DNA of 64,000 bases, from NCBI RefSeq assembly GCF_029867415.1, contig NW_026705293.1:434001-498000 (forward strand). The letters run 5' to 3'. Of this stretch, positions 1 to 11,662 are shown piece after piece. The position numbers and the translations under genes are program-made. Position 1 is the stretch's first letter, and each line of letters begins with the position of its first letter. The DNA is from Vicia villosa (Eukaryota; Streptophyta; Magnoliopsida; Fabales; Fabaceae). The notes beneath the pieces were generated by a model. The model ran no database searches and was not told where the DNA came from. It was given only the letters and a program-made list of their open reading frames with translations.

Positions 1-1566
1 TGAACGTGAAATTGGGAGAAGAGCAAGTGCGAAGAGGAAGAGCATTCAAGAATTCGACATCGAGGTAAGGGGGGATTCTTCTCATTAACCTCTATTATGG
101 GATGTATGAATGATTCGATGGAATTTGTATGTTAGGATTTCGAATTGGATTATATGTCGGGTTTGGGGTTTTGAGGTTTATAGAACTTTGATTCAATTTA
201 GGTTGTGAATGATGATTGGTGATGAACAATGATGTTAAACATGATTAGAAGTATGTGTAAACGTGCATTCTATGTCGTATGTGTGGCTTATTCTGCTGAG
301 ATTCGTACTGGTATGATTTGAGAGTATTTGGGAGGCATAGAATGCTGTTTTCTGCAGGTTGGGATTTCTGAAATCACCGGTTCGCGCCGCGTGCACAGGG
401 TGGCGCCGCGAACAGGTGGACTGAATGGCAAGATGTTTTGATACGCACAGGTCGCGCCGCGTACCTGTGTTGGCGCCGCGAAGGCGTAACTTTTTCCTCG
501 CGTCGCGCCGCGTGTAGGTGTTGGCGCCGCGAAGGCGTAACTTTTCCTCGTTTCGCGCCGCGTGTGGATGTTGGCGCCGCGTGCTGTGCTGTTTGGATTT
601 TTTTTTGTTAAAGATTAACGATGTATAACTTTTTAACTGTTAGTCTGTTTGATGTGCCGTTTCGAACATAGTGAGACTAATTCAGTGAGATATGCAATAA
701 AACAGTGTTTGAGTTGTGACTCGAATTTAATTTAAACACTTGATTTAATTGGTTGTGGTGGATTATATTGTTATTGCATTGGTTGATGATTATGATATCT
801 GGTTGATTAATGTTGATGATGAGCATGTTATGGTTGATACATGCATTTCATAATCATGTTGTGGGCTGTATCCCTTATGGTGGTGGGACAGCGGTAGCTA
901 ATTCCCATTGTGTGGAATTGGTGAGAGAAGTAGCCGAATCTTTATGGTGGTGGATCGGTGAGATGGGTTATTCCATGTTTGGTACCACATGCATTTAGTT
1001 GCATTGCATTAGGTTGTTGTGTATAATTGTAACATGAATGGAAGTTGTCCAATGTTATGATTTGTGTGCATTTGGTATGAATGTTGCTATATTATCTGAA
1101 TATAATTGATTTGGGTGAATAATGTATGGATGAAGTTGCATTGTTTATATACCTATAACATTTGTTAATGCGAATGAAACTCACCCTTACTGTTGTTATT
1201 TTTCAGATTGAGGAGTAGCTTGTGTACTTGGTGAGGATTAGCTCGTCAAGTAGTTCGTTAGAGTCAGTTGGGTCAGTGTCATGCTCTGGTCGTGTAACAC
1301 CGGGAACGTTATTTTAGAATTGGCTGATAAACTTCTGTTTTGTTTATGGTTTGTGGTTGAATTATGAGTCTTCGACTCCAGATGTTTGATTATTCAGTTG
1401 TTGAGAATATTCCGCTGTGTTAACATGCTACCTGAATAATTTTTGGTTTATCGTTCCTTTATGGCATGACATGAATATTGTTTATTTTGTTGGCGTTGTA
1501 ATGCTCTTCTTCATGTTTTACTCTGATTTTAATGTTAATTTCCGCGGGGTTTAGAAGGGTGTTGCA
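1..1566 (+). repeat. 5' LTR (partial) of the Tekay-like element
   Basis: Position 1 corresponds to 6349 in the 3' LTR, so the first 236 bases of this LTR are outside the window. The LTR ends in ...gttgca at 1566, four bases before the primer-binding site. It contains the GC-rich repeat cluster at 381-580. The 62-codon frame at 810-998 recurs unchanged at 7158-7346 only because the LTRs are duplicates; I see no reason to call it a gene. Confidence 0.95.
381..580 (+). repeat. GC-rich imperfect tandem repeat inside the 5' LTR
   Basis: About four imperfect units each pair a cgcgccgcg block with a ggcgccgcg block some 15-20 bases later. The middle units are joined by a spacer like aaggcgtaacttttcctcg. 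The block is strikingly rich in CpG compared with the AT-rich surroundings, and the same array is at 6729-6928 in the 3' LTR. It could be a methylation target or a U3 regulatory array; the sequence does not decide which. Confidence 0.85.
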
Positions 1567-1570
1567 ATAG

Positions 1571-1583
1571 TGGTATCAGAGCC
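1571..1583 (+). other. Primer-binding site (initiator Met tRNA type)
   Basis: The 13 bases tggtatcagagcc, four bases after the LTR end, match the usual complement of the plant initiator methionine tRNA 3' end used by many Ty3/gypsy and copia elements. They mark the start of minus-strand DNA synthesis. Confidence 0.9.
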
Positions 1584-1702
1584 TGGTCGGTCGTTTGAGT
1601 CAGAGTCTTAGTGTCGGTTAATCCCTCGTATACGACTAGTGTAAAGTTGACACTGTCGATACTTCTTGTTCTAATGAATATTGTCTGATATTTAGCAGAA
1701 CA

Positions 1703-4700
1703 ATGGCTGGAAGAGGGGGAAGAAATGACGACGCGATCGCTGAGGCTCTGGGCATGATTGCTGGTGTGTTGGGAGGGAATGCCAATGGAGCTAGTATTGG
1801 TGCTGACAGGCAGCTGAATAGCTTTCAGAGGAACAATCCTCCTTTGTTCAAAGGCACGCACGATCCCGAAGGCGCTCAGAAGTGGCTGAAGGAAATTGAA
1901 AGGATCTTCAGGGTGATCGATTGTGCTGAAAATCTGAAGGTGAGGTACGGGACTCACATGCTGTCTGAAGAAGCTGATGATTGGTGGATGGCTAGTAGAG
2001 ATGAACTTGAATCTGCAGGTGTAGCGATCACTTGGGCTGTGTTCAAGAGAGAATTCTTGCGGAGGTACTTTCCTGAGGATGTTAGAGGCAGGAAAGAGGT
2101 TGAATTTTTGGAGCTGACACAAGGTAACATGACTGTGCCAGAGTATGCGTCCAAGTTTGTGGAGCTAGCAAAGTATTATGTTCACTATAACAATGATGAA
2201 GCGAGCGAATTTTCGAAGTGTGTTAAGTTCGAGAATGGTCTCCGTGATGAAATTAAGCAGGGAATCAGGTACCAAAGGATTCGTCGGTTTGCTGATTTGG
2301 TAGATTGTAGTAGAATCTACGAAGAGGACAACCTGAAGCTGAAGTCATCTCACTCCCGTGAGTTAGTTGATAAGAAAGGGAAGAAGCCTATGGACCGTGG
2401 TAAACCATATGGTAGAGGTAATTATAAAGCTGGAAGTTGGAAGAAGCCAAGTGGGGGAGACTCTAGTGCTCCTGTTAAGTGCTTTAAGTGTGGGGAACCT
2501 GGACATCGTGTTCACGAGTGCAAAAGTGAAGAGAAAAAGTGCTACCGGTGTGGTAAAGCAGGCCACATTGCTGCTGATTGCAAGGGAAGGACTGTGACTT
2601 GTTATAACTGTGGTGAAGAGGGCCATATCAGTCCACAGTGTCCTAAGCCAAAGAAGAATCAAACTGGGGGTAAAGTTTTCGCTTTATCAGGTTCAGAGAC
2701 TACTCCGGAGGATCGATTGATTAAAGGTACGAGTTTTATCCATGGCACTCCTTTAATTGCAATAATAGATACTGGAGCAACTCACTCGTTTATTTCATTG
2801 GATTGTGCTAAACGTCTGAACTTGGAAATATCTGATATTCATGGAAGTATGATCATTGACACTCCTGCGTCGGGTTCAGTGACTACTTCGTTTGCCTGTT
2901 TGAACTGTCCAATTGATATTTTTGGTAGAGAGTTCGGAATGGATTTAGTATGCCTTCCGTTGGAACAACTTGATGTCATCCTGGGTATGAATTGGTTGCA
3001 ATTTAATCGGGTTCATATCAACTGTTTCACGAAGACAGTTATTTTTCCTGAAGATGTCAGAGTCGAGGATTTAGCAATGACTGCTAGACAAGTGGATGAA
3101 GCCATGAAGGACGGGGCCGCCGTGTTTATGTTGATTGCATCCATGGAAGTGAAGAAGAAAGCGGTGAGTAGTGATTTACCAGTAGTATGTGAATTTCCAG
3201 AAGTTTTTCCAGAAGATGTAAGAGAGTTACCGCCAGAGAGGGAGGTAGAATTTGCTATTGAGTTAGTCCCTGGGACTAGTCCTGTGTCGATGGCGCCGTA
3301 TCGTATGTCGGCATCTGAATTAGCAGAATTGAAGAGTCAACTGGAAGAGTTACTGGAAAAAGAATTCATTCGTCCTAGTGTGTCGCCGTGGGGTGCGCCG
3401 GTGTTGTTGGTAAAGAAGAAAGAAGGCTCTATGAGACTGTGTGTGGATTATAGACAGCTGAATAAAGTTACTATCAAGAATCGGTATCCATTACCGAGGA
3501 TTGATGATTTAATGGATCAACTGGTTGGTGCGAGTGTGTTTAGCAAAATTGACTTGAGGTCGGGATATCATCAGATTCGGGTGAAGACGGACGATATTCA
3601 GAAAACAGCATTTAGAACAAGGTATGGTCATTACGAGTATACAGTGATGCCATTTGGAGTAACTAATGCGCCGGGGGTTTTCATGGAATATATGAATAGG
3701 ATCTTCCATCCTTATTTGGATCAGTTTGTGGTGGTATTTATCGATGACATTCTAATATATTCTAAGAGTGAAGAAGAACATGCAGAGCATCTGAGAGTGG
3801 TATTAGAACTACTGAAGGAAAAGAAACTTTATGCGAAACTGTCAAAGTGTGAGTTCTGGCTAAGTGAAGTAAGCTTTCTTGGGCATGTAATTTCTAAAGA
3901 TGGTATTGCCGTTGACCCAACGAAAGTAGAAGCAGTGTCTCAATGGGAAGCTCCGAAGTCAGTTTCCGAAATCCGTAGTTTCCTTGGTCTTGCGGGCTAC
4001 TATAGAAAGTTCATTGAAGGTTTCTCGAAGTTAGCGTTACCGTTAACTAAGTTGACTAGGAAGGGTCAAGCATTCATCTGGGATTCGAAATGTGAAGAAG
4101 GATTTCAAGAATTGAAAAGGAGATTGACTAGTGCACCGATCTTGATTTTGCCGAATCCGGCGGAATCTTTTGTTGTATATTGCGATGCTTCATTGTTGGG
4201 ATTAGGAGGTGTACTAATGCAGAATCAACAGGTAGTCGCGTATGCGTCGAGGCAACTAAAAGTACATGAGAGAAACTATCCGACTCATGACTTAGAGTTG
4301 GCAGCAGTGGTATTTGTGTTGAAATTGTGGAGGCACTATCTGTATGGTTCGAGGTTCGAGGTGTTTAGTGACCACAAGAGCCTGAAGTATCTATTTGATC
4401 AAAAAGAATTGAATATGAGACAAAGAAGATGGTTAGAATTTCTCAAGGATTATGATTTTGAACTGAATTACCATCCGGGTAAAGCAAATGTTGTTGCCGA
4501 TGCATTGAGTAGGAAGTCCTTGTATATATCTATGCTTATGGCGAGAGAATTAGATTTAATTGAACAATTCCGAGATTTGAGTTTAGTATGCGAAGACACT
4601 TCTGTCAGTGTTAAGTTGGGCATGCTGAAGTTGACTAGTGGCATTCTGGAAGAGATTCGAGAAGGTCAGAAAGTTGATGTAGAGTTAGTGGATAAATTGA

Positions 4701-6070
4701 CTCTAATTAACCAAGGCAAGGGAGGTGAATTCAGAATCGACGAGAATGGTATTATAAGGTTTGGTAACCGTGTTTGTGTTCCTAATGTTTCTGAATTGAG
4801 GAAGAGTATTCTCGAAGAAGGACATCGTAGTGGATTGAGTATACATCCTGGTGCGACCAAGATGTATCATGATTTGAAGAAGCTGTTTTGGTGGCCTGGA
4901 ATGAAGAAAGAAATAGCTGAATTCGTCTATGCTTGTTTAACTTGTCAGAAGTCGAAGGTTGAGCATCAGAAACCATATGGAGCTATGCAACCATTATTTA
5001 TTCCGGAATGGAAGTGGGATAGTATATCTATGGATTTTGTTTCTGGATTGCCGAGAACGGTGAAGAACTATGAAGCCATTTGGGTCATAGTGGATAGGTT
5101 GACTAAGTCTGCTCACTTTATACCAATGAGAATGGATTACTCAATGGAGAAGCTGGCTCAATTGTACATTGAGAAGATAGTGAGTTTACATGGTATTCCT
5201 TCGAGTATCGTGTCAGATAGAGATCCAAGGTTTACATCCAAATTTTGGGAAGGGTTGCAGAAGACTTTGGGTACTAAGCTGAGATTGAGTTCTGCTTATC
5301 ATCCGCAGACGGACGGACAGACAGAAAGAACTATCCAATCGCTAGAGGATTTATTGCGTGCTTGTGTGTTGGAAAGGAGTGGTACTTGGGATAGTTATCT
5401 ACCCTTGATCGAATTTACCTACAATAATAGTTTTCACTCGAGCATTGGTATGGCTCCGTTTGAAGCTTTGTATGGTCGGAGATGTAGAACGCCTTTATGT
5501 TGGTATGAATCTGGCGAAAGTGCGGTGATTGGACCAGAGATTGTTCAAGAAACGACAGAAAAGATTAAGATGATTCAGGAGAAGATGAAGGCTTCTCAGA
5601 GTCGTCAGAAGAGTTATCATGACAAGAGACGGAGAACTCTTGAGTTTCAAGAAGGAGATCACGTGTTTATGAGAGTTACACCTATGACTGGTATCGGACG
5701 AGCTCTAAAGTCAAGGAAATTAACTCCGCGTTTTATTGGTCCGTTTCAGATTTCAGAAAGAGTGGGAGAGGTGGCGTATCGCATTGCGTTACCACCGACA
5801 CTTGCGAATCTGCATGATGTATTCCATGTGTCGCAGTTGAGGAAATACATTGCTGATCCGTCACATGTTATCCAAGTGGATGATGTACAGGTAAAGGATA
5901 ATCTGACAGTTGAAGCTTTGCCTATGAGGATTGAAGATCGGAAGGTGAAACAATTGCGTGGCAAGGAGATAGCGTTGGTCAGAGTAGCTTGGGGAGGACC
6001 AGCCGGTGGAAAGGTTACATGGGAATTGGAGAGCCAAATGAAGGACTCCTACCCAGAACTCTTTGCCTAA
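1703..6070 (+). CDS. Gag-pol polyprotein of Tekay-like chromovirus
   Basis: A single frame of 1455 residues encodes capsid and all replication enzymes without a frameshift. A retrotransposon gag domain is followed by three CCHC zinc knuckles starting near residues 260, 280 and 300. The protease has DTGATHSF near 356. Reverse transcriptase carries the FIDD active site near 681, and RNase H has YCDAS near 828. Integrase has an HHCC zinc region near 1041-1085 and a DDE triad at about D1111, D1172 and E1208, with 35 residues between the last two. The final 60 residues, ending in a YPELF motif, resemble the divergent chromodomain of Tekay/Del elements. All catalytic motifs I can check are present, so the element may be autonomous. 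The start at 1703 is the first ATG after the leader and gives a normal gag N-terminus. Confidence 0.96.
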   Translation: MAGRGGRNDDAIAEALGMIAGVLGGNANGASIGADRQLNSFQRNNPPLFKGTHDPEGAQKWLKEIERIFRVIDCAENLKVRYGTHMLSEEADDWWMASRDELESAGVAITWAVFKREFLRRYFPEDVRGRKEVEFLELTQGNMTVPEYASKFVELAKYYVHYNNDEASEFSKCVKFENGLRDEIKQGIRYQRIRRFADLVDCSRIYEEDNLKLKSSHSRELVDKKGKKPMDRGKPYGRGNYKAGSWKKPSGGDSSAPVKCFKCGEPGHRVHECKSEEKKCYRCGKAGHIAADCKGRTVTCYNCGEEGHISPQCPKPKKNQTGGKVFALSGSETTPEDRLIKGTSFIHGTPLIAIIDTGATHSFISLDCAKRLNLEISDIHGSMIIDTPASGSVTTSFACLNCPIDIFGREFGMDLVCLPLEQLDVILGMNWLQFNRVHINCFTKTVIFPEDVRVEDLAMTARQVDEAMKDGAAVFMLIASMEVKKKAVSSDLPVVCEFPEVFPEDVRELPPEREVEFAIELVPGTSPVSMAPYRMSASELAELKSQLEELLEKEFIRPSVSPWGAPVLLVKKKEGSMRLCVDYRQLNKVTIKNRYPLPRIDDLMDQLVGASVFSKIDLRSGYHQIRVKTDDIQKTAFRTRYGHYEYTVMPFGVTNAPGVFMEYMNRIFHPYLDQFVVVFIDDILIYSKSEEEHAEHLRVVLELLKEKKLYAKLSKCEFWLSEVSFLGHVISKDGIAVDPTKVEAVSQWEAPKSVSEIRSFLGLAGYYRKFIEGFSKLALPLTKLTRKGQAFIWDSKCEEGFQELKRRLTSAPILILPNPAESFVVYCDASLLGLGGVLMQNQQVVAYASRQLKVHERNYPTHDLELAAVVFVLKLWRHYLYGSRFEVFSDHKSLKYLFDQKELNMRQRRWLEFLKDYDFELNYHPGKANVVADALSRKSLYISMLMARELDLIEQFRDLSLVCEDTSVSVKLGMLKLTSGILEEIREGQKVDVELVDKLTLINQGKGGEFRIDENGIIRFGNRVCVPNVSELRKSILEEGHRSGLSIHPGATKMYHDLKKLFWWPGMKKEIAEFVYACLTCQKSKVEHQKPYGAMQPLFIPEWKWDSISMDFVSGLPRTVKNYEAIWVIVDRLTKSAHFIPMRMDYSMEKLAQLYIEKIVSLHGIPSSIVSDRDPRFTSKFWEGLQKTLGTKLRLSSAYHPQTDGQTERTIQSLEDLLRACVLERSGTWDSYLPLIEFTYNNSFHSSIGMAPFEALYGRRCRTPLCWYESGESAVIGPEIVQETTEKIKMIQEKMKASQSRQKSYHDKRRRTLEFQEGDHVFMRVTPMTGIGRALKSRKLTPRFIGPFQISERVGEVAYRIALPPTLANLHDVFHVSQLRKYIADPSHVIQVDDVQVKDNLTVEALPMRIEDRKVKQLRGKEIALVRVAWGGPAGGKVTWELESQMKDSYPELFA

Positions 6071-6100
6071 GGTATGTTTTCGAGGACGAAAACTTTTCTA

Positions 6101-6111
6101 GTGGGGGAGGG
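6101..6111 (+). other. Polypurine tract
   Basis: The purine run gtgggggaggg lies just before the 3' LTR start (TGTAACACC at 6113). It is the expected primer for plus-strand DNA synthesis. It follows a ggacgaaaa stretch shortly after the pol stop. Confidence 0.85.
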
Positions 6112-6112
6112 T

Positions 6113-7914
6113 TGTAACACCCCATAAAATTCTTTATTTAATTTAATTAATTTTTTTATTAAATATTAGAATTAAGTGGAATTATTTGGGAATAAGGATG
6201 AAATAAGGCTAATGGGCCAGTGTTGTAAGTAGCAGTTGGGGGGTGTATCAGTTGCAAAGCCCTTTTTCTAAAATAAAGTTATATTTTCATAAAAATAGAA
6301 AAGAGGAGTATTTTTGTGAAAAAAGAACCAAAAGGGAGCAGAGGAGATTGAACGTGAAATTGGGAGAAGAGCAAGTGCGAAGAGGAAGAGCATTCAAGAA
6401 TTCGACATCGAGGTAAGGGGGGATTCTTCTCATTAACCTCTATTATGGGATGTATGAATGATTCGATGGAATTTGTATGTTAGGATTTCGAATTGGATTA
6501 TATGTCGGGTTTGGGGTTTTGAGGTTTATAGAACTTTGATTCAATTTAGGTTGTGAATGATGATTGGTGATGAACAATGATGTTAAACATGATTAGAAGT
6601 ATGTGTAAACGTGCATTCTATGTCGTATGTGTGGCTTATTCTGCTGAGATTCGTACTGGTATGATTTGAGAGTATTTGGGAGGCATAGAATGCTGTTTTC
6701 TGCAGGTTGGGATTTCTGAAATCACCGGTTCGCGCCGCGTGCACAGGGTGGCGCCGCGAACAGGTGGACTGAATGGCAAGATGTTTTGATACGCACAGGT
6801 CGCGCCGCGTACCTGTGTTGGCGCCGCGAAGGCGTAACTTTTTCCTCGCGTCGCGCCGCGTGTAGGTGTTGGCGCCGCGAAGGCGTAACTTTTCCTCGTT
6901 TCGCGCCGCGTGTGGATGTTGGCGCCGCGTGCTGTGCTGTTTGGATTTTTTTTTGTTAAAGATTAACGATGTATAACTTTTTAACTGTTAGTCTGTTTGA
7001 TGTGCCGTTTCGAACATAGTGAGACTAATTCAGTGAGATATGCAATAAAACAGTGTTTGAGTTGTGACTCGAATTTAATTTAAACACTTGATTTAATTGG
7101 TTGTGGTGGATTATATTGTTATTGCATTGGTTGATGATTATGATATCTGGTTGATTAATGTTGATGATGAGCATGTTATGGTTGATACATGCATTTCATA
7201 ATCATGTTGTGGGCTGTATCCCTTATGGTGGTGGGACAGCGGTAGCTAATTCCCATTGTGTGGAATTGGTGAGAGAAGTAGCCGAATCTTTATGGTGGTG
7301 GATCGGTGAGATGGGTTATTCCATGTTTGGTACCACATGCATTTAGTTGCATTGCATTAGGTTGTTGTGTATAATTGTAACATGAATGGAAGTTGTCCAA
7401 TGTTATGATTTGTGTGCATTTGGTATGAATGTTGCTATATTATCTGAATATAATTGATTTGGGTGAATAATGTATGGATGAAGTTGCATTGTTTATATAC
7501 CTATAACATTTGTTAATGCGAATGAAACTCACCCTTACTGTTGTTATTTTTCAGATTGAGGAGTAGCTTGTGTACTTGGTGAGGATTAGCTCGTCAAGTA
7601 GTTTGTTAGAGTCAGTTGGGTCAGTGTCATGCTCTGGTCGTGTAACACCGGGAACGTTATTTTAGAATTGGCTGATAAACTTCTGTTTTGTTTATGGTTT
7701 GTGGTTGAATTATGAGTCTTCGACTCCAGATGTTTGATTATTCAGTTGTTGAGAATATTCCGCTGTGTTAACATGCTACCTGAATAATTTTTGGTTTATC
7801 GTTCCTTTATGGCATGACATGAATATTGTTTATTTTGTTGGCGTTGTAATGCTCTTCTTCATGTTTTACTCTGATTTTAATGTTAATTTCCGCGGGGTTT
7901 AGAAGGGTGTTGCA
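6113..7914 (+). repeat. 3' LTR of the Tekay-like element (complete, 1802 bp)
   Basis: It starts with TGTAACACC and ends with GTTGCA, the TG...CA ends of LTRs. It is followed by the 5-bp target duplication acaaa at 7915-7919, deduced from the unoccupied paralogue at 49961. It matches the 5' LTR over 1566 bases with one visible substitution and no gaps. Confidence 0.96.
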
Positions 7915-9481
7915 ACAAAGATCATAATTATTTATGACTTATCTTTCAAAACGTCTTGTCATTTTCAAAAATGTCTCTTCAAAACGTGCATTCCCACGTT
8001 TTGTCATTACTTGTGATCATTGCTGCTAGATACTAGGAGAAAGGCTAACAACTGTTCGACCGCCGTTAGATTAAATCATCTATTGCCGCGTGTCCTTTTG
8101 ACCTTTATTCAAAAGATTTGAAAAGGTTCTTACTAAACCTTTGAATACTTAAACCTTTAAGTGATATCAGTGATTCCTCCAATCAAATCTAAGAAAAAAA
8201 TGGATTGGTTAAAGTTTTTTGACAAAAATAAATTATAACACATGAAATTAGGGTGTAGGGAACTTACCAACCAAAACATTTGATTGAAACCTTCCTTCAA
8301 CTATGGACTTCAAACCAATTATGTTAAGGTAGTTATGAGGGATGTTAGGAAATTCTGCTTTCTTAACAAAAGTTTACCCACAAAAAACCAATTTGTATGT
8401 ATGATTTGTCGCCATAAAAACAAAATCATTCTTCCTAACTTTAAAATTTTGCATGATATAAGAGTTTCCTGTTTTAATTTCAGATTTGAATTTCGAAAGC
8501 AAATAAGCAGGGACAACAGCCTGAATCATATCACGCTGCAAGAAATAAACATTTCATCATCAGTGGTTAATCAACACAAAACATATTATAGGTAATCAGT
8601 GGGGAACCATATCTTGCTACAGTACCTTAGAATCAACCAAAACCATCTCCATGTGTTCTTTGTTTGAAGAACTTGTGACAGTCCATAGATGTTTGCATCT
8701 AACAGTGATCTTCCACAAATCTTTTGAATCATTTATCTCTTTCAATGGCTCAATTGGGCGAGACATGATTCACATACAAACACTGCAAGAAGAATAGAGA
8801 TATCAGTTAATTATCGAAGATGAATCAAATGGAGATGAATATAAACAGTGTTTAACAGAAGTTAGAGACGGAGGTGATGGAGACGAAGGTAGTGTCTTGA
8901 GATGAAGGAGGAGTGAAAATCGCGGCGGAGGTGATGGAGATGAAGGATTTGTCTTGAGATGGAAGAGGAGCGAAAATTGCAGGGTATTGAGATGCAGCAG
9001 AATTGACATGGTTATGCATTTGTTCATGTTTTATGCAGCCTATGGAACACAAAAGGTTTATTGAACAATGAAAGGTTACAGTCATTGAAGTAATGGAGTT
9101 CTGTGTTTTCCAAGCCAGATATTGTGGCCTTTTTTCTTTCATTCACGTGGCCAGAGATTTAATGGGTAAGGGAGTAATTAAGGGTTGGCTTAGATATTTA
9201 AACCCAATTATATTCTCAATGCAGCTTTTGACATTATTTCACCTGTAATATAAAATAATATTATATAAAATAGATTAAAAAAATGAAAAACCAAATAAAT
9301 AAAAATGAAATCAACCAATCAAAAAGTGACACAATAGATAGCATTTAATATCAAATGAATATGGTGGCTTTATTTTTCAGAAGGACAAATTTACCCATGA
9401 AATTTAAACGGTTTTAGTTATTTAATCAGAGGGTTTAAAGTATAATTATCATGTACTTTACTTTTTCTATATTATAATAGA
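7915..9481 (-). mobile_element. Minus-strand Helitron, 5' part, copy 1
   Basis: On the minus strand the element begins at 9481 with TCTATTATAATATAGAAAAA, closely like the first bases of the delimited Helitron at 51607, including the following gtaaagtac block and a later tctgatta. It lies between A and T of the host, as Helitrons do. It carries an RPA1-like pseudogene in the same orientation. The 3' part is lost because the Tekay element starts at 7914. The paralogous copy ends at 51512. Confidence 0.7.
8268..8766 (-). pseudogene. RPA1-like (replication protein A large subunit) fragment, copy 1
   Basis: Exon 1 spans 8766-8626 (47 codons, start MSRPIEPLKEINDSKD, motif KHLWTVTSSSNKEHMEMVLV). 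It ends at a canonical GT donor. Exon 2 runs from 8535 to 8268 and continues in frame (VVPAYLLSKFKSEIKTGNSY, then LVFCG). This is the N-terminal OB-fold of the RPA70-like proteins common in plants and carried by plant Helitrons. A TAA stop at 8376-8374 interrupts exon 2, after which the same frame stays recognisable (KKAEFPNIPHNYLNIIGLKS), so a nonsense change is more likely than an indel. The same stop is in copy 2. Later exons are missing. Confidence 0.75.
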
Positions 9482-10317
9482 TAGATAGATAATAGATAGA
9501 TATGAAAAAATAGCAGACATCTTAAATCATTGTAACACGTTTTATTTTTTTCCAATGCATGGTAAACCCTAATACATTTCTATTTAATGATCGTATATTT
9601 TCAATGAATCAATTACCTCAATGCTATTTGTCTTTGTCTCTTCCAATACATTGAAAATAAGTAACATTGATTATATTTTTCCATTTGTTTGTTTACCATT
9701 CCATAACCCTAAATATATGTATCACTTCTCCATTCCCTCTTCATTCCCGTTTTTCTTCTATCAATTTTTTTAATCTCTCTTTCAATCCGAATGTATATTT
9801 CAGATCTAAAGGTAAGCTTTTGTTTTAGTGTGGGAATCGATTCGTTTAAATCTTCTAATAATCTATTGTTTCATTAAATCTTCTAATAATCTATTACCTC
9901 TTCATTGCCATTTTTCAATTGTCGGTTTCTGAATATGTCTTATAATTGTCCGGGATTTTCATATCACAGTGTAATCTTTTGTTTTACTCTTCTTAGGATC
10001 AATTCCTTTACAATTCCTTTCCTATTTTTTTTACAAATTTCCAACTACCTTCCTTTTTGATTTTATGGTTGTTAAGAGTAGAACTTAAGACCAAAAAGAA
10101 AAGAGGCCTATATTTTACCAACTCAACTAAAATAATATATGTAAAAATTTGAGGCCTTTTTTAAGCCAAAACTTTTGAGGCCTAAAGCCGTAGCTTCGAT
10201 AGCTTGGCCCTTGGGCCGGCCCTGATGCTACTAATAATCGATTAGGTTATGTTATATAATTATTGAATTCATATCGTTTATAAGAATTTTTTTCAAAAAT
10301 ATACAAATATGACAAAC
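9482..10317. other. Host flank of the Helitron, shared with 51513-51606 and 55213-55883
   Basis: Non-coding DNA that is nearly identical in both copies of the duplicated segment apart from a few indels and the Helitron at 51607. It has a short GATA-type microsatellite at about 9480-9510. It also has a pyrimidine-rich stretch around 9720-9800 that resembles a gene leader with a possible GT donor at 9810, but no reading frame follows. Homology to copy 2 stops at about 10317. Confidence 0.6.
10064..10224. mobile_element. Insertion present only in copy 1, possible hAT-type end
   Basis: About 160 bases replace some 30 bases of the paralogue. The insert ends in a GC-rich palindrome, cttgggccggccctg, which read from the other strand starts CAGGGCCGGCCC and resembles hAT-type terminal repeats. 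I could not identify a second terminus or a target duplication, so the class is a guess. Confidence 0.3.
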
Positions 10318-10951
10318 ATATTAATAAGTGAGGTCTCTATATTAATTTAGATCTTTTAATTTTCAAACAAAGTCGGGAGGAAAAAGTTGTTGTTTCTTTC
10401 AAGCTAAAGGATTTGAAGTAAGATTTTTCCACTTAATATAACTATATCAACTGTTATATAAATATTGATAATATTGACATACTATTTCAATATTAGGGGT
10501 AATGTTATTCACCTGACATCTCTAACATTGTATTTATGTCTTTTGTAGAATCCATTTAAAATAGACAACGGAAAGTTGGTCATTGACAACATGGCATTAC
10601 TACAACTTCATTATTTTGTTCTCTGGAAAAATTACATGTTATTCTCATATTTGCACTTATAATTAGTATTTGTCTAGAGTATTTTGTAAAAACTGTGATA
10701 AATTTATTTATCAATGTTGACATTATAATTTGGCATAATTCGTGTTATAGATGATACTTTTTATTATAATTATAAATCTAATAGTTTTCTCATTTCATTG
10801 TGATATTTTATTTAATAGAATCTTATTAACAAAGAAAATATTCATTGATTTCCTTTAAATATGTGCCTATGAATGAGATAAATGAAATGTTATACAACAA
10901 ACAAATAAATGTGCCAAAAATTCTTTTATAGACTTTATTTTATGGGTTATG

Positions 10952-11119
10952 CTAACATGTGCCCTTAGGGCACATGTTAAGAGCTAAATGTAGAAATTTT
11001 ATTTAAAAAGTTATGCATTGTTTTCATAAAAAGTTTATAATTAATGTGTTTATTACGTTTTTCAATACAAATTTACTATATTTAGGTTTCTTAACATGTG
11101 CCCTTGGGGCACATGTTAG
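10952..11119. mobile_element. Small MITE with nested palindromic ends
   Basis: The left end ctaacatgtgcccttagggc is matched by the complement of the right end ctaacatgtgccccaagggc, giving inverted repeats of about 30 bp. Each end is itself a near-perfect palindrome (acatgtgccc / gggcacatgt). Homology of the ends may extend some bases further out. No clear target duplication is visible. Confidence 0.65.
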
Positions 11120-11426
11120 GTTTATCCTAATTTTATTTATAGACTCACCATTTTTTATAAGTTGTCAGAACTTATTTTATATATATTTTTTGTTTATAAT
11201 GAAATTATGCATTTATAGCATCATTGTCTAAAATTTATTTCCTAAATTAATGTTGACTGCATGAAGTAGCGTGTAGCCGTATTTTTATTTTGAAAATTCA
11301 TTGCAAATCTGAAAAACGTTTCTAATTTTACTTTTTATATTATCTATCAATACCGATGGTTGTAAAATAATATAGTCATTATAGTACCTTTTATTTAAGT
11401 TTTACACTAGTGAAATATTTGTAATT

Positions 11427-11662
11427 GGGATAGGATCAAATGACCAAGGTGTCAAAATTTGATTTTACACCAAATCTCAACCGTTAAAAAGAATAGATCG
11501 AACGGTTATATAAATAACCTATTTTTTAGGCAAAAAATTAGGCTATATATATTTTTTCATTATTTTATTTTATTTAATATAACCGTTGGATCTATTCTTT
11601 TAACGGTTGAGATTTGATGTCAAATTAAATTTTGACACCTTGGTGTCATTTGATCCTATCCC
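11427..11662. mobile_element. 236-bp MITE with 8-bp target duplication
   Basis: Terminal inverted repeats start gggataggatcaaatgac and extend about 100 bp with interruptions, including the inverted aaccgttaaaagaatagatc block. The flanks are ttgtaatt at 11419-11426 and again at 11663-11670, a perfect 8-bp duplication. That length fits hAT-type transposition; related plant families with similar ends are sometimes placed among Mutator-derived MITEs, so the superfamily is open. Confidence 0.8.

Larger units (their letters stand above)
1..7914 (+). mobile_element. Tekay/Del-like Ty3/gypsy retrotransposon, left end cut by window
   Basis: The order is partial 5' LTR, primer-binding site, one long gag-pol frame, polypurine tract and complete 3' LTR. 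The two LTRs align without gaps at an offset of 6348; the only difference I saw is C at 1256 versus T at 7604, so the insertion is very recent. The 3' LTR is followed by acaaa, and the paralogous unoccupied site at 49961-49965 reads acaaa in the same context, which fixes the right boundary. The left target duplication lies outside the window. Clade assignment rests on the chromodomain-like C-terminus and the Met-type primer site and is an inference. Confidence 0.95.

Noticed and set aside
810..998. 62-codon frame repeated exactly at 7158-7346
   Set aside because: It lies in the duplicated LTRs, so the repetition is explained; no domain or start context supports a gene.
10330..10360. Possible 5' end (TCTCTATATT) of the Helitron ending at 13486
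   Set aside because: The preceding base is G rather than A and the motif does not resemble the verified 5' ends; left undetermined.
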